Part shown: piece by piece, positions 12,590 to 24,749 of the stretch
Numbering within the stretch: position 1 is the stretch's first letter
Layout of the letters: every line of letters begins with the position of its first letter
Source: Spironucleus salmonicida
Lineage: Eukaryota; Fornicata; Diplomonadida; Hexamitidae
Direction: 5' to 3'
DNA: 64,000 nucleotides
Assembly (NCBI GenBank): GCA_000497125.2
Contig: CM035318.1
Location: 1,608,001-1,672,000, forward strand
The notes under the pieces: model-generated
The model's input: only the letters and a program-made list of their open reading frames with translations
What the model was told of the DNA's origin: nothing
Database searches by the model: none
Program-made: the position numbers and the translations under genes

Positions 12590-14605
12590 TCAGAGATAAA
12601 TATTATTCTTTAATCTATACTAATTTTCTCCTTCATAATTTTCTAATGAAATTCGTATACAATGTTGTATTTCTTCAGCATATTAATGATAATCCATTAA
12701 AACTTCCATCAATTCATTATTTGTAAATGGAGTGTTTGCATCGCGTTTTTACTTACCAAATTTTAATATCCTTCCTAGTATCATGTCAATTGGAGGTGGA
12801 AAAAAACTATCTGTTATAAAGGGTTATCTGTCCAATAAATCGCTTGCAAGCTTATCAAAATCAAAGGCAAAAGTATTTTAGATTTATTTATTTGCCAATA
12901 AAGATACCTGCTCGGTTTTAATAGTAGATTTTTCTTCAAACTTTCTAATTTAAATATCTCTCATTGGACAATAATAAGCAAACACTGAACCCATTTTTGT
13001 TTTTATTTATTCAAATGCATTTTCTAATATTCTATCAGCCATAATCTACTTTAACTATTATCTATCGATAATAACTTCTTCTACTGTACCTGCCGCTGCA
13101 AATCTATAAATATTTGTTTTTCGCTGTTACCCTATTCTCCACACCCGCTATGACGCCTAAGAATCAATAGCAGGATTCCATGAAGGTTATGTTATAATAA
13201 CGTGATTAGCTGACGTGAGATTAAGTCCGATACCTCCGACACGAGGGGTTGAAAGCAGAATCTAAATTTATTGTTAATTAAAAGATTCAACTATGTACTT
13301 TCTATCTTGTTATGATGTAGTTCCTGTCATTAAATGGTAAGTCAGACCGAGTTTGTAAATTATTTCTTCTAAAATTAATAAGAATTTAATAGAGGGGGCA
13401 AAAATAATTAGTTTATCAATTGAAATATCAAACTCCGTTTATTCTAACTCATTAAATTCTTCTTCACTAATTTCACAATCAAATACTTAGATTCTTTGTC
13501 TTATATCTATTAAATGATTAAGAACTTATCCACCGTTCTTAATTTTAAATATATCGCAAATTTTTTATACAATCCATACAATCTTATTAGAATGTGCACA
13601 ATCGAAAATGAGTTAATTATTATCTATATACGGATAATCACAAACCTAAGATAATTATTATATTACATAAAAAGCAGTTTTCTTAGCTATTATTTTGCTT
13701 TATAATAATTACTTATAACATTGCTCCTATTGTACGCTTAACTTAAAAAGAATAGTTTGATCATCCTTTGGTGGTAGTTCCAATCCAACTTGTCTTTTTA
13801 ATCTTCTTAAAATAGCAGGGTTAACAATTCCTTATAGCTATTTTGCAGCAGCAGCACCCGACTTTATTGCCTATATTTTTTTGCTTCCGATTTATAATTT
13901 AATAGGGTCGACATATCTCTCATAAAATATCTCCTATGAAGGGAGACCCGGTATATTTAGAAAATTAAATATCGCATAAAGCTCTTCATATGTGTTTTAA
14001 ATTGGAGTGCCAGATAATCCAATCCGAAATTTTGCTTTGAGCAATTACAATGCAGCATACCGTTGAGTTTGAACATTTCTTAAATAATGAACCTCATCAC
14101 TAATTAAGATGTCAAAACTAAAATTAGATAATATTTTTATATTTATAACCGCTAAGTCATAAGAAATAATCATTATTCCTTCCTTAAAAGAAGCTAAGTC
14201 CGAATATTTTTTAATATGGCTGATATTGTATTTCAAGTTCCAAAAGCCTGACATTTAGATCCACTGATAGCATAATGTAGGTGGAGCTAAAATAAGAACT
14301 GATTTAATAGAGACATTATTTAAAAAATTTATAACTTGAACTGTTTTTCCTAAACCTGGTTCATCAGCCAATAAACAATTTTATTTATATTGAAACTTAT
14401 TTAAAAGCCACGTTATACCTTGTTTTTGAAATTACTTAAGGCGTTGGTCATATAGATTACAATCAGCAATGTCATACGTAGATGTTATCTTATGTTTTTA
14501 TAATTATATTATTTCATCTATAGTATCTTATATTAATAATCTATCTTTTAGTGACGTAGTTGTTACTAATTACTACTAAAGATACTTAATTTTTTCTTAT
14601 GACAT
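12590..14605 (-). CDS. SNF2-family DNA-dependent ATPase (ERCC6/RAD54-like), 671 aa
   Basis: The frame (ATG 14603-14605, TGA 12590-12592) contains the SNF2 helicase motifs in order: motif I ADEPGLGKTVQVI near residues 85-97, motif Ia LILAPPTLCYQW, motif II ISDEVHYLRN (DEAH-like DEVH), motif III GLSGTPIQN, then in the second lobe STPRVGGIGLNLTSANHVI (motif V) and QASQRVWRIGQQRKTNIYRF (motif VI). SNF2 ATPases remodel DNA-protein contacts; the short length without accessory domains and the RxGQ.R-rich end suggest the ERCC6/RAD54 side of the family. Motif I has Pro where most have Met or Gly (DEMGLGKT). The C-terminal 110 residues are unassigned. It is transcribed divergently from CFAP58. Confidence 0.9.
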
Positions 14606-14745
14606 TTTGCATGATAAAAATAATATTTATTGTATATAATAATGATATCTAATAAGAATTAATAACTATAAATTCTTGTATTTACTTTATTATTATATTA
14701 TTATATTATTATTAAAAAGGACAATCCGCAAATTCTTTCCATCAA
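14606..14745. promoter_or_regulatory. Divergent promoter region, AT-rich TATTATATTA tracts
   Basis: The 140 bases between the SNF2 and CFAP58 start codons include runs of the type ATTATATTATTATATTATT followed by AAAAAGG. Similar TTATATTATTA tracts precede several other genes in the window (upstream of 32034, 36267, 38443, 52030 and, on the minus strand, 30051). A shared AT-rich promoter element is inferred. Confidence 0.4.
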
Positions 14746-17430
14746 ATGGCAGATAATCCTCCTTCACAACCTACTCTGGATGAGAAACAATTGTTAGCAT
14801 ACGATTTAGCTATCGATGAAGCAGCTTATGCTGTTATTGAGCGTGATTTTCATGAAATCATATCAGAATTAATTGGTGATAATTCTATGGATGACTTTCG
14901 TGCTCATTATGAAAAACTACATGGTGCACTTCGCAAGTCCCATGAAAATGAAAAAGTTCTTGTCGCCCGTGTCCGCGAACTTGCATAGTAGCTTAGCATT
15001 AATTAGTAAAAAATTAAAACGGCACTTAGATTAACCAAAGAGGACCAATAAACAATAGCGGCACTGAAAGCTGAGGTTGATAAAGCTTGGGAAGTTGTAA
15101 AGTAAGGACGTGAAAAAGAAGGTCAGAACTAATAAGAAATTAGTAATTTATAACTTTAAGTATAAAATTTAAGAAGTATGATAGACTCTAGTACAAAAGG
15201 AGGTAACGTTGGAATTTCGGAAGAATCATCACTTGAGGATTTAAGCAGAGCTAGAGATGTTCTTAATCAATAATTAATGGAAGCGCAAAAAAGTTATAGG
15301 GCGTAAGCTGAAGATTTGAGATTATCATAGGATAAAGTTAAAAATATGTAGGATGACAAAATCAGCAATGAGGTTCGTATTAGAAACCTCAAAGATTAAT
15401 TAAATCAAGCCAGATTAGAAATGCAGAATCACGAAAAGCAAAAAACAGCAGTTGAAAACAATCTTACTGAATTACGTGTGCGTTGTGATAAATTAGAAAA
15501 AGAAGCTATTGTTAAAGACCAAGAAATTGATGAATTAAAGGCATAATATTCTCATAGCTAGGATAATTTGAAAAAAGAATAAGATAAGCTATCTAATGCA
15601 TAAAAAGAGTATTAATAACTTAATGACAGGTTAGTTAAAGCCAAACAAGATTCTAATGAATTATCTCGCCAAATTACTAATACAAAATAGTAAAATTCTG
15701 AGAAAGAGACTTAAATTTAAATGTATATGTAAGAATAGGCTTAAGCAAGATAAATGCAAAATAATTTAAATAGATAGCTACAAACTGCCCAATAAAGAAT
15801 CGAATCTCTTGATATATAGAAACGTAATTAAGAAGAAAAGAATGAGTTATTACGATAAAAAGCTACTGATTTAGAGCATTAGATTTCATAACTACGATCT
15901 GCAAACAATTCAGTGTAAAAAGATGCTGATTCTTTAAAAAGAGAACATTAAGTAGTTACGAAATAACTTTAAGTAGCTGAAGTAACTGTTGCAGATAAAT
16001 AGGATTTATTATTTTAATAAGAAGGCCAACAACGAATTTTCGAATCAGAAATAGCGGCATTTAGAGCGGAGGCCTAAAAACAAAGAAATATTATTTTCTA
16101 GCTTGAAAAAGAAAGAGAATAATACTCACATTAAGCTACCGAAATGCACTAAAAATATTAGCAAGCTCTATAAGAATTGAAAATGCGTGAACTATCTATT
16201 TAAGATTTATAAAAACGTGTTACTGATGCAGATGCAAAATTACGTTAAAAGCAATCTCTATATGAATAAGTTCGTGCAGATAGAAATCTTTATTCGAAGA
16301 ACTTAGTTGAAGCATAAGATGAAATATCTGAGTTACGTAGATAATTTAGGGTTATGTCGCATGTTATAGATCAATTAAAACAAGAAATATAATCTAAAGA
16401 TACTTCTTTAGTTCGTGAACATTTTGCACTTAAATCCTGCTAAAAGGAAAAGGATTCTATTGTATAGGATTTAGAAAGGGTCAGATAGAATTTGAGAGAA
16501 TCAGAACTTACTGTTGGATTCTAAGTTTAAGAAATTGCAAAGCTTAATCATATTATTAGCGAGGCCGATGTTGAAAGATAAAGATAATTAAAAGAGTATA
16601 AAATTGTAATATCTGAGCGAGATATCCTTGGAACACAGTTAATTCGGAGAAATGATGAACTTTCTTTATTGTACGAAAAGGTTAGAATTCATTAAGCTAC
16701 ATTGGCAAAGGGCGAGAAACAATATAACTAAAGAATTGATGAGATTCGTTTACTTAGATCTAAAGTGACTGATCTTAGAAGATAGATAGTTCAACTAAGA
16801 AGATAGGCGGCTGCTATTGAGCCATATAAAAAGGAGTTATTGCGTCTTTAAAAAGAATTACTAGACGAACGTGCTAAAACTCGCGCATTAACATAAGAAC
16901 TATAATCTCCAATGAATGTACATCGTTGGAGATAGTTAGAAGGCTCTGATCCATAGTAATTTGAGTTAATCAAGAAAGTTAAACATTTATAAAAACGTTT
17001 GATTGAAAAAACTGAAGAAGTTTCTTAGAAGTAAATGGAAATAGAGGAAAAAGAACGTCTGTATAATGCTCTGAAAAAGGCTCTTAATAGATAACCTGGA
17101 CCTGAAGTATTACAGAAATTAAATCATTATTAAGATTAGTTAAAACAAAAATCTCGCTAACTATCATCAGTATCTGCTGAATTAGTTATGTTTTAAGCTC
17201 AGTCTGCAGAATATCGTGGAGAAATTGAAAAATTAACTAAGGAATTACAAGAAGTAAAGAGGAAGTACTTTGTATATAAGCGTAAAGAATTTGATGAGAT
17301 GAGTAGACGTGCTGAGTAATAATGGGAAGAAGCTGGTGGATTCATTGCTCCTAATGAAACAGCAGGAACAGGCCCCAGATTTGTTGGTGGTGGTTTCGCC
17401 GTTCATTAAAATTAAGAAGAAGAGCAATGA
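14746..17430 (+). CDS. CFAP58: CFAP58, cilia and flagella associated coiled-coil protein, 894 aa
   Basis: This 894-residue, almost entirely coiled-coil protein can be aligned from end to end with animal CFAP58 from memory of the family. Diagnostic stretches include VIERDFHEIISELIGD near the N-terminus, RADRNLYSKNLVEAQDEI, VISERDILGTQLIRRNDELS, LLYEKVRIHQATLAKGEKQY, MNVHRWRQLEGSDP, QKRLIEKTEEV and GEIEKLTKELQEVKRKYF, then a short tail with GTGPRFVGGGF as in the family. CFAP58 localises to the axoneme and is needed for flagellar structure. Only the TGA-only code gives this frame: dozens of Gln are TAA/TAG. Gene and length match the family closely. Confidence 0.97.
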
Positions 17431-17473
17431 ACACATTTATTTTATATAATAGTATAATATATTTTTAAGTTAA

Positions 17474-18169
17474 ATGGGAGGATCGCTCTCATAACCACGA
17501 TCTGAGCTTAGAACAGAAATTATATCAGAATTTGTGAAATATGTTTATTAACATCCATAAAACCCTACTATAAGCCTTAAATAGCTGTTAGAAGGTTCTA
17601 AGCGGGTTTCAGTTTCTTATGACCTAGCACACTTACCATTGCTATACTTTATAGATGAAGATAAGGATGGACGGTTTAGTTTAGCTGATATTTTTAATAT
17701 TTAGTCTTTTTAACTATAAATTGATCACACAGATGCAGCTAAAGCATTAAAGGCGCATTCAACATTATATCTAAGAAGAAATCCTCTGGATTTTGTCAAA
17801 TGGTTTGGCTAACTAGCAATTGAAATAAATGGTGAAAAGTTACAAAATTCTGTCAGAACAATTAATGAAAATGCAGTACTAGTTTTATATGACTTACTGT
17901 AGGTATAAATCACGAGATTATCAACAGAAGAGTTTATAAGTAACTTATAAACTGCTGCGTAGCAAATAGGCCTAACACAAACAGTAGGAATTCCAATCTT
18001 AGTTATTTAAAATTTTGCATAAAGTATATTGAATGGTCTTGTTAATTTATATAAAGAAATATTAAATGAAGATGTCAATTAGTCGTTTTAGCGCGCATTT
18101 AAATTTGAATAGCTGAAAGAGGAATACTTTGAGTAGATTGGTAAATGTGTGGAAGAGGATGACGAATGA
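17474..18169 (+). CDS. EF-hand-like protein, 231 aa
   Basis: The frame starts MGGSLSQPRS; the Gly at position 2 and Ser at position 6 fit an N-myristoylation signal. One clear EF-hand loop, DEDKDGRFSLAD, lies near residues 63-74 in FIDEDKDGRFSLADIFNIQ, with the Gly and hydrophobic spacing of a calcium-binding loop, though the last position is Asp instead of Glu. The rest is helical and ends with acidic EEDDE. This is probably a membrane-associated calcium sensor; function is inferred. It lies 43 bases after CFAP58 on the same strand. Confidence 0.7.
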
Positions 18170-18303
18170 GGGAAATATGTTGTTATGAACTAATAATAAG
18201 TGAAATATATTACTTTAAACTATATACTATTTATTTGTGATTTGTATAAACAGCTAAACTTAAACAATTATTAATACTAGTGAATTGCTTTTCATTTTAC
18301 TAA

Positions 18304-19710
18304 ATGCCACCAAAACCAACTCATACCGTCACAGGAGTTGATTCTAATACTACTATCACCATTGACTATAGCACTTGTATGGGATGTGGTATGTGTGGAC
18401 GTATCTGCTCAGATAGCCAGTTAGTTGGTGCTTTCAAAGCATCTGCCCCAAAACAACCCCCACAAGTAATTTCTAAGTCTGGAGATTCGTCTGGAAATAC
18501 AGATACAACCCGCATTAAGTTAGATTCATCTAACTGTATTGGTTGTGGTTAGTGCATTACAGTTTGTGGGTTTGGATCCATATACCCTACTTCTAGAGTT
18601 AGTGAAATTTGGGAAGCTAAATAAGCTGGTAAAAAATTAATAGCAGTTTTAGCTCCTGCTACAAGAGTTGGATTGTCAGAATCTATGGGTTAAGAACCGG
18701 GAACAACTTGTGAGGCTTAATTAATTAAAAGTCTTCGTGACATTGGGTTTGATTATATATTTGACAATCTCTGGGGTGCTGATGCTACGACTATTGAAGA
18801 CGCAAAAGAGGCTATTTATGCAAAAGAAAAAGGTATTGGACCAGTATTTACTTCTTGTTGCCCAGCTTGGATTAATGTTGTAGAAAACAAATATCCTTCT
18901 CTTATTCCTAAAATATCAACATCACGATCTCCTCATGGTATTATTTGCTCAACTATTAAAAAACATTGGGTAAAAGAAATAGGCTTAAATGCAGAGGATA
19001 TTTGCGTTGTTGGGTTCATGCCATGCACTGCTAAAAAGGATGAAGCTTTAAGATAGGAACTTATGACTAATGGTGTTGCTGATTGTGATATATCAGTTAC
19101 AACACGTGAAATGGCGGATATTTTCAAGAATAGAAAATTTATATTTAGCATTGAACATGAATAAGAGCTAAAAGATACTAAAGAAGGTTAATTTGATGCG
19201 CCATTTAATAATTACTCAGGCTCAGCTTATATTTTTGGCAAAACTGCTGGTGTTACTGAGGCAGTGTTGCGTTTTATTTGTTCCTTGAAGAATGTACCAT
19301 GTGATATGGCTTAAGCAAAAGTTGAAACTCTCTTCACTCATAAAGACAATGTATAGACTGTTAAAGTTTTTGAAATGAATATTCGTGGCGAAATTTACCG
19401 TGCTGCTGTTGCTCATGGTGGTGTTGCAGTGGATGAATTAGTTAAACTAGTGGAATCTGGATCTTTAAAATGCGATATTTGTGAAATAATGATGTGTCCT
19501 CTAGGATGCTAGAATGGTGGTGGGTAACCTAGATAAATGAAGAAGCCCCTACTTACAAAACGTGCCGATGCATTAGATGAACATGATAAAGCAAGTGTTT
19601 ATTCTGATTGTGAAAGTAATAAAGCTCTTCATGATTATATGGATAAATATATGCCAACAGAACATAATGTTCATGAGGTATTCCATACATATTTTACAGC
19701 TAAAAAATGA
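18304..19710 (+). CDS. hydA: [FeFe]-hydrogenase, 468 aa
   Basis: The enzyme couples ferredoxin oxidation to H2 formation in anaerobes. Residues 25-35 (CMGCGMCGRIC) and 78-88 (CIGCGQCITVC) bind two [4Fe-4S] clusters. The H-cluster motifs are all present: FTSCCPAWINVVE (L1), MPCTAKKDEA (L2) and EIMMCPLGCQNGGGQPR (L3). The short two-cluster N-terminus, with no NuoG-like extension and no obvious transit peptide, matches diplomonad hydrogenases. Gln83 inside the second cluster motif is TAG and the Gln of GGGQP is TAA, which argues strongly for the reassigned code. The maturases HydE/F/G are not in the window. Confidence 0.97.
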
Positions 19711-20529
19711 TCATTTTGGAAAATATTTTATAATCATATCATTTTCATTTCTTTATCTTATTCTTTAAATTCTAGATAGATTACTAGAATTATTTATATC
19801 TTAAATATTAAAATTAACTGGTTTTATCATTGATATTTCAAAAATAATTAAAGATTTTACTGTGAGATTATTGGTAAAATCAAGATTCTATTGAGTTTAT
19901 ATTTCTTATTTATTAAATCTCAAATTACTTTTTGGTGTAATTTTTTAATATTAAGGTGAGGTTTATTTTTTATTTTATTTAGCCACTATACCATTTCTTT
20001 ATTTAATAATTAATAAACTATTTAAATCAATATCACTTTGATCTTAATTTAAACTGTTTTTACTAATTATAGATGCGTCACATGATTTTTAGTGTCTATC
20101 CCAAGGAAGTAATAAATTATTCTTATCAAAGCTATTATTCATCCCTTTTGAGAAATTCAATAAATCTGCTTCAAATTACTCATCTTTATATTAGTTTCTC
20201 AATTCTAATACTGATTTTTACCGTAGCATTTCCTAAGTTTTATTCTATATTCTTTATGATACATTAATTTTACAATATTTACCTTATTTTTATACTTATT
20301 TTTATAAGTTTTCGTTTAATTACTATTAGCGCATATTTTACTATTTCTTTTGTTTAATCATTAGTTAAATTTGTTCATTATCTATAAATTGTGAAGATAT
20401 TCTGCAGCTTGAGTCCTAAGTCTCTATATATCCCTTATCGTCAATTAACTATGTCTCATACATTTAATGTAAGTATCCAATATCTATATAAAATAATATA
20501 TTAAAAAATAAGTTCCTACTATAAAAATT
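19711..20529. other. Long spacer; no convincing gene
   Basis: About 820 AT-rich bases follow the hydrogenase. One frame on the plus strand (ATG 20073 to TGA 20634-20636, 187 codons) would encode a very hydrophobic protein, but it overlaps the 3' end of a better-supported antisense gene by 107 bases and its composition could arise from T-rich DNA. I do not call it a gene. No RNA gene is visible. Confidence 0.4.
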
Positions 20530-21009
20530 TCACTGCCTTGCTGCTTACTATCTTAATTTTGCAGCTGCTTCAATAAGGTCAAGTTTAAGAGTCTCAAAAT
20601 CTTCTCTTTAACCTCCTTCTGATAGTAATTCGGTGAGTTAATTCCATACATTATAATCACCAAGTAAGTCTTAGAAGACTTATGAAGATACCTCAACAAG
20701 AGCTGATTAACTAATAGCTAAAGACCCTGAAATTTCTTCGTCTTATTAAATTTCTGTACTACATAAAACCTCATCTAATCCATCTAAATTTTCTGTAAAT
20801 AAAATTGACGTATCTAATTTTTCTGCTTAAAGGCAATGGTCAAGAATTTTAAAAGCTGTCTCGTCACTGATATTTAAAGATTAAGCTAACACGGGAATTA
20901 AGGATTATGCATAAAAATATTTATTAGAGTCAATTAAAACCCTACAAAGTGAATAAAATGATGCAAATTCCAGATCTCTATAACGGCGTGCTGCTTACAA
21001 TGTGTTCAT
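20530..21009 (-). CDS. Hypothetical protein, 159 aa
   Basis: ATG (21007-21009, ATATAATGAA) to TGA (20530-20532). The protein begins MNTLQAARRYRDLEFASFYSL and is helical and acidic (ENLDGLDEVLCSTEIQQDEE), ending in an amphipathic helix rich in Ala and Gln (DLIEAAAKLRQQAARQ). The pattern ETAFKILDHCLQAEKL could be a short winged-helix or PCI-like helix pair, but no family is recognised. Divergent from the next gene with a 107-base spacer. Confidence 0.65.
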
Positions 21010-21116
21010 TATATTTTAGTGAACCGAATGTAAAATTAATTTATATATAATGAAAATACTATTTATTATTATTACGATTTATATATAATTAAGATATTAA
21101 ATATTGATAGTAAAAT

Positions 21117-21536
21117 ATGCCTACTCTCAGTAAGGAAGATATAGTATCTACAATAACAGCTGCAGTTATGTTAGAGTATGAAGAATATCTAGAGACATAT
21201 GGAAATTAGTCAGTATTATCAAATGACTTAAGGAATCTTTCTCATGATATCAGTAACGAAATGAGCAACTTTAGTATTCGAAGTGTAGAATTTTAATAAT
21301 TTTCTGATATAAGTTATATAGATGGTGAGCTAAGCATATAACTGGATGACTAAAATAAATAAGGTGTTCAGGAAATTGATAAAATTTTAGGTATTGATAT
21401 ACCTAAAATTGATCCTGAAATATTATAAATTGAAGAAAAACTAATCAAATGGACTAGAATATAGGCTAAAGATATTATTAAATAACTTATTGAGGATTAA
21501 GGTGAAGCCAATAATGATAGTTTTGAAATTAGCTGA
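21117..21536 (+). CDS. Hypothetical acidic protein, 139 aa
   Basis: ATG follows TAAAAT; the frame of 140 codons ends in TGA. The start is MPTLSKEDIVSTITAAVMLE and the protein is acidic, with a central low-complexity part and a helical end. No domain is recognised. It is the first of four closely spaced plus-strand genes (21117-23509) with gaps of 60, 33 and 11 bases. Confidence 0.6.
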
Positions 21537-21596
21537 GAATTATTTATATAATATTATATAATTAAAATTGTTTTATTTGTAAATTTTGAAATTACA

Positions 21597-22307
21597 ATGA
21601 ATCCTTAATAATATAAATCTTTAAAATAACGTTAATCAGAGTAATAATAACCTCGAACTTCACGGCCTCCTCCTACAGAAAACTGGGATACATATAAGTA
21701 AGATCATACAAAATATAAATTGACTTAAGCTGAAATTGAGTCTAGGAAATAATAACGTGCACCACAATAAAGAGGCAATGAACCTCTATTATCAAGGAAG
21801 GATTTTCAATCCAAATATTTAGATAAAATGTATGATAACTAATATTCAGACCCACATGAACGTAAAATAAAACGTGAATTAGATAATCTATTAAAAGATA
21901 CTAAGAAAGATAGAGAAACTGAAGGGACCACGCCTATGGAAATTTAAAGAGAGTTAGATGATTTAAGACAAAAAGTGGCTGAGCTTACAGCATCTGCTGA
22001 ACCAAAAAGTGTAAGTATAGCACCATAAGTCATAACATAAGATAGGAGAAGTTCTGAATAATTTAAATCTATTAGTTTGGATCCAGTTTTATTAAATAGT
22101 GTCACTAAAGCAGCAGATAAGGTGAATAGTCTTATGATAAAACAAACAGATTTAGACAAATTAGTGAATTAGCTGAAAGTAGAAAATATCCAATTAAAGT
22201 AAGATATTGATGATATTAAATTAACAAGAGAAAAAAGAAAAGAGATTGACGAAGGAATAGAAACAATTTGTCTTGATGAAGTATTGGAAAAATTGAAATT
22301 TATTTGA
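21597..22307 (+). CDS. Hypothetical coiled-coil protein, 236 aa
   Basis: The frame of 237 codons starts with a Q-rich basic segment (MNPQQYKSLKQR, with QQQ tracts written TAA/TAG), then PRTSRPPPTENWDTYKQD, and finishes with two heptad-repeat helices (EIQRELDDLRQKVAEL and KTDLDKLVNQLKVENIQL-like). It looks like a small structural or adaptor protein. I do not recognise the family. Start choice rests on ATG in ACAATGAATCC after an AT-rich spacer. Confidence 0.65.
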
Positions 22308-22340
22308 GTAATATATTATTTCTTTTTATTTATAAGAAAA

Positions 22341-23228
22341 ATGAGGATATTATATAATTTTCTTCATATTGATTTGTAAAAATAAGTTGACAACATAGTT
22401 AACGCAATAGAAAAAAAGAAAACTTATATTTAGATGTAATTATTTGTTAATCATTATAATTAAGTTATGCACGTTATTAAAAATGATCTACCACAATACT
22501 GGTTTTGTACAATTGAAGCTTTATATTGCAAAAAAAATCAAATTGTTAATAATTTGAGATTCCAATATGAATAGGAAAATAATATACAATTATTTGATAG
22601 CTGGATTGATACATTTAATGTAGATAAAGATTGTTCAACTTTATAATTTTAGGATTTCATTTTTGATAAATTAAAAATATAATATGAGAAGTAAATAATC
22701 CCTAATATGATGAGATTATATTAATAAAAATATGGATCTTGTGCAACTATTGCTAGGTTAATAAAGTTTATTCTAGATAAAAATGAAATCCCATCACTAA
22801 TAGTCTACCATACTGATGGAACTCACTGCCTAAATTAAGTTATACTTTAAAATAAATTTATAATATTTGATTATTTTTACTCTGTTAATAAAAAGGTACT
22901 TTCCTACTAAAAAGAAGCTGAATTCGATATTACTATTGAGGATACTAAAGTATACACAGATATATGTAATCAGTTATCTGTTTCTTCTAATATATCAACA
23001 TTATAAGGCATCATAACGTGTATTTAATATTTTATCAAGGGATTAAAGACTCAAAACATAATTTATTAAAACTTTTCTTTCGAAATTCTTAGCATATTAT
23101 TTAATAAGGATATTCAATTTATAGAGAGATCTATAATTGATAAATTTATTGGAATTTGTAAACTGACTATTGAAATTTAATAAGAAAATGAAATCATTAA
23201 TATTCTTACTATTATTTAGTATATATGA
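22341..23228 (+). CDS. Transglutaminase-fold-like protein, 295 aa
   Basis: The central part (residues about 135-185) reads YGSCATIARLIKFILDKNEIPS, then VYHTDGTHCLNQVILQNKFIIFDYF. The order Cys in a GxC-A helix start, His about 35 residues later and Asp in a (I)FDYF strand is the layout of transglutaminase-like cysteine peptidases, where Cys-His-Asp form the triad. The flanks are not recognised. The call rests on this pattern only. The protein contains many hydrophobic aromatic residues and Gln encoded by TAA/TAG. The following 89-residue gene starts 11 bases after its stop. Confidence 0.5.
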
Positions 23229-23239
23229 TATTATTTTTA

Positions 23240-23509
23240 ATGTAAAAATACATATTATAAACATAAAATACTCTACTTAGGATTACATCGTCTTTAGAAT
23301 CTATAAAATATTAAACTTTATAATAAAAATAACCTGGATTTGCGATGAAATTTAGAGTTTTATAAGGTAGATCATTAATTTTAGAACAACTAAAATAATA
23401 ATTGAACCACATCAATAATATGGATGACTTAGCTAAACTCTAAGTATAAATTAAGTTATTTAAGACTTAAATTTTAGGTAATGGTAAGTAATTTATTGAT
23501 AAAATATGA
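23240..23509 (+). CDS. Small helical protein, 89 aa
   Basis: A short frame from ATG to TGA with start MQKYILQTQNTLLRITSSLE and a second half of amphipathic helix (LEQLKQQLNHINNMDDLAKL). It could be a small coiled-coil subunit. No family recognised. The 11-base gap to the upstream stop is too small for a separate promoter of normal size, so initiation signals must lie in the upstream gene. Its stop is 10 bases from the stop of the convergent enzyme gene. Confidence 0.55.
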
Positions 23510-23519
23510 AATGAATAAA

Positions 23520-24692
23520 TCAGTCTTCACTATTATCAGTTTTATTCTTTACTGCATAAACTTTCTCCTTGACATATTTTTATTCACAATTATAAACATC
23601 TCTCTATAATTAATCGCTAACATCTGTCAGCTCAAGCTTAAAGTTTGTATCTTCTATTAAAGAATCCACTTAATTCTGGACTATAGCACTAGATTCATTA
23701 AAGCTATTTATTTGATTCTCTTATTAAATTATATTAACAATAATTTCCATAGCATTATGGTCACTAAGTTTAGTTAAAAATATATGCTCGCCGATATTAA
23801 GTTTCATTGTAAATACTTTGCCTTAGCAAGTTATATTTTTAGTTAAAGCATAATCTAATCGCATACAGGTAACGCAATCATCTGCTGGAGATAAATAATC
23901 ATCTTATTATATGATTTTACCATATTTTATGTCACAGTCTCGAAATGTTATAGGTGGCATATTATCATACTGTTTCAGCATTAAATCTGAAAATTCATTA
24001 AAAAGATTCATCATTTAACTATATTATTTACTGGGTTAGTTAAATCCTAAACTAGGTTAATCATTGTGATAAAATTAATCATATTCACCAGTGATTATAT
24101 TAAATCCATGTTATACTCTTTTTTATTCTAATACAGCCATCCCTTTCTTAACAAATTAAGAGCTGAAATAATCTATATTTAAATCACCTAATAATATAAC
24201 TTTTTAATAATTTTTAGTGAAATCATGAATTTCTTTTAACTGACTCAGCTAAACTTAAGAATTTGCGTTCTTTGCATCTTTCGCATAATCAGCTTATAGA
24301 TGTGTATTTACAATTAATATGTCGTTGACTAATATATATTGGTACCCTTTTGCAGTAAATTTATCAAAATTACAACCTTTAATACTAAACTTTTGCTAAC
24401 CAAATTCTTCAATTTATATTTTTGAAAAAATTGCTAAACCACCTGAAATTGGAGTTACACACGATTTTTTTGGTCCAAATATGTTAAAACTGAACCCATT
24501 TTACTCCATTTATTAAATAAATGACTCAATCATTTTTCGATTTAATAACGAGTTGAAGAGTTCTTATAGACAAACAATATCATAATTTTTTACTCTGTCA
24601 ATTAAAACTTATAATCTAACTGTGCGGAAATCTTTTTAATTTATTTTAAAAGGCTTTGGTCTGCAAAATATATTTATTGAAAAGATTTTCAT
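23520..24692 (-). CDS. Endonuclease/exonuclease/phosphatase-fold enzyme, 390 aa (sphingomyelinase-like)
   Basis: Starting at MKIFSINIFCRP, the frame shows the EEP-superfamily motifs: DIVCLQELF (catalytic Glu), GGLAIFSK, VNTHLQA, VILLGDLNIDY (Asp-x-Asn) and LSDHNAMEI (Asp-His). This order and the GLAIFSK/NTHLQA wording are closest to neutral sphingomyelinases and related phosphodiesterases. There is no C-terminal membrane helix; instead the end is a helical, Gln-rich tail (QNQVDSLIEDTNFKLELTD). Substrate is inferred. Convergent with the small gene before it, divergent from the next (57-base spacer). Confidence 0.85.
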
Positions 24693-24749
24693 TTTATTTA
24701 ATTTTTATATCAAATATAAGTTTTATATAACTTTATATTTTCAAAAATT

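Noticed and set aside
20073-20636. Hydrophobic 187-residue plus-strand ORF
   Set aside because: Overlaps a better-supported antisense gene by 107 bases, and T-rich DNA easily yields such a frame when TGA is the only stop.
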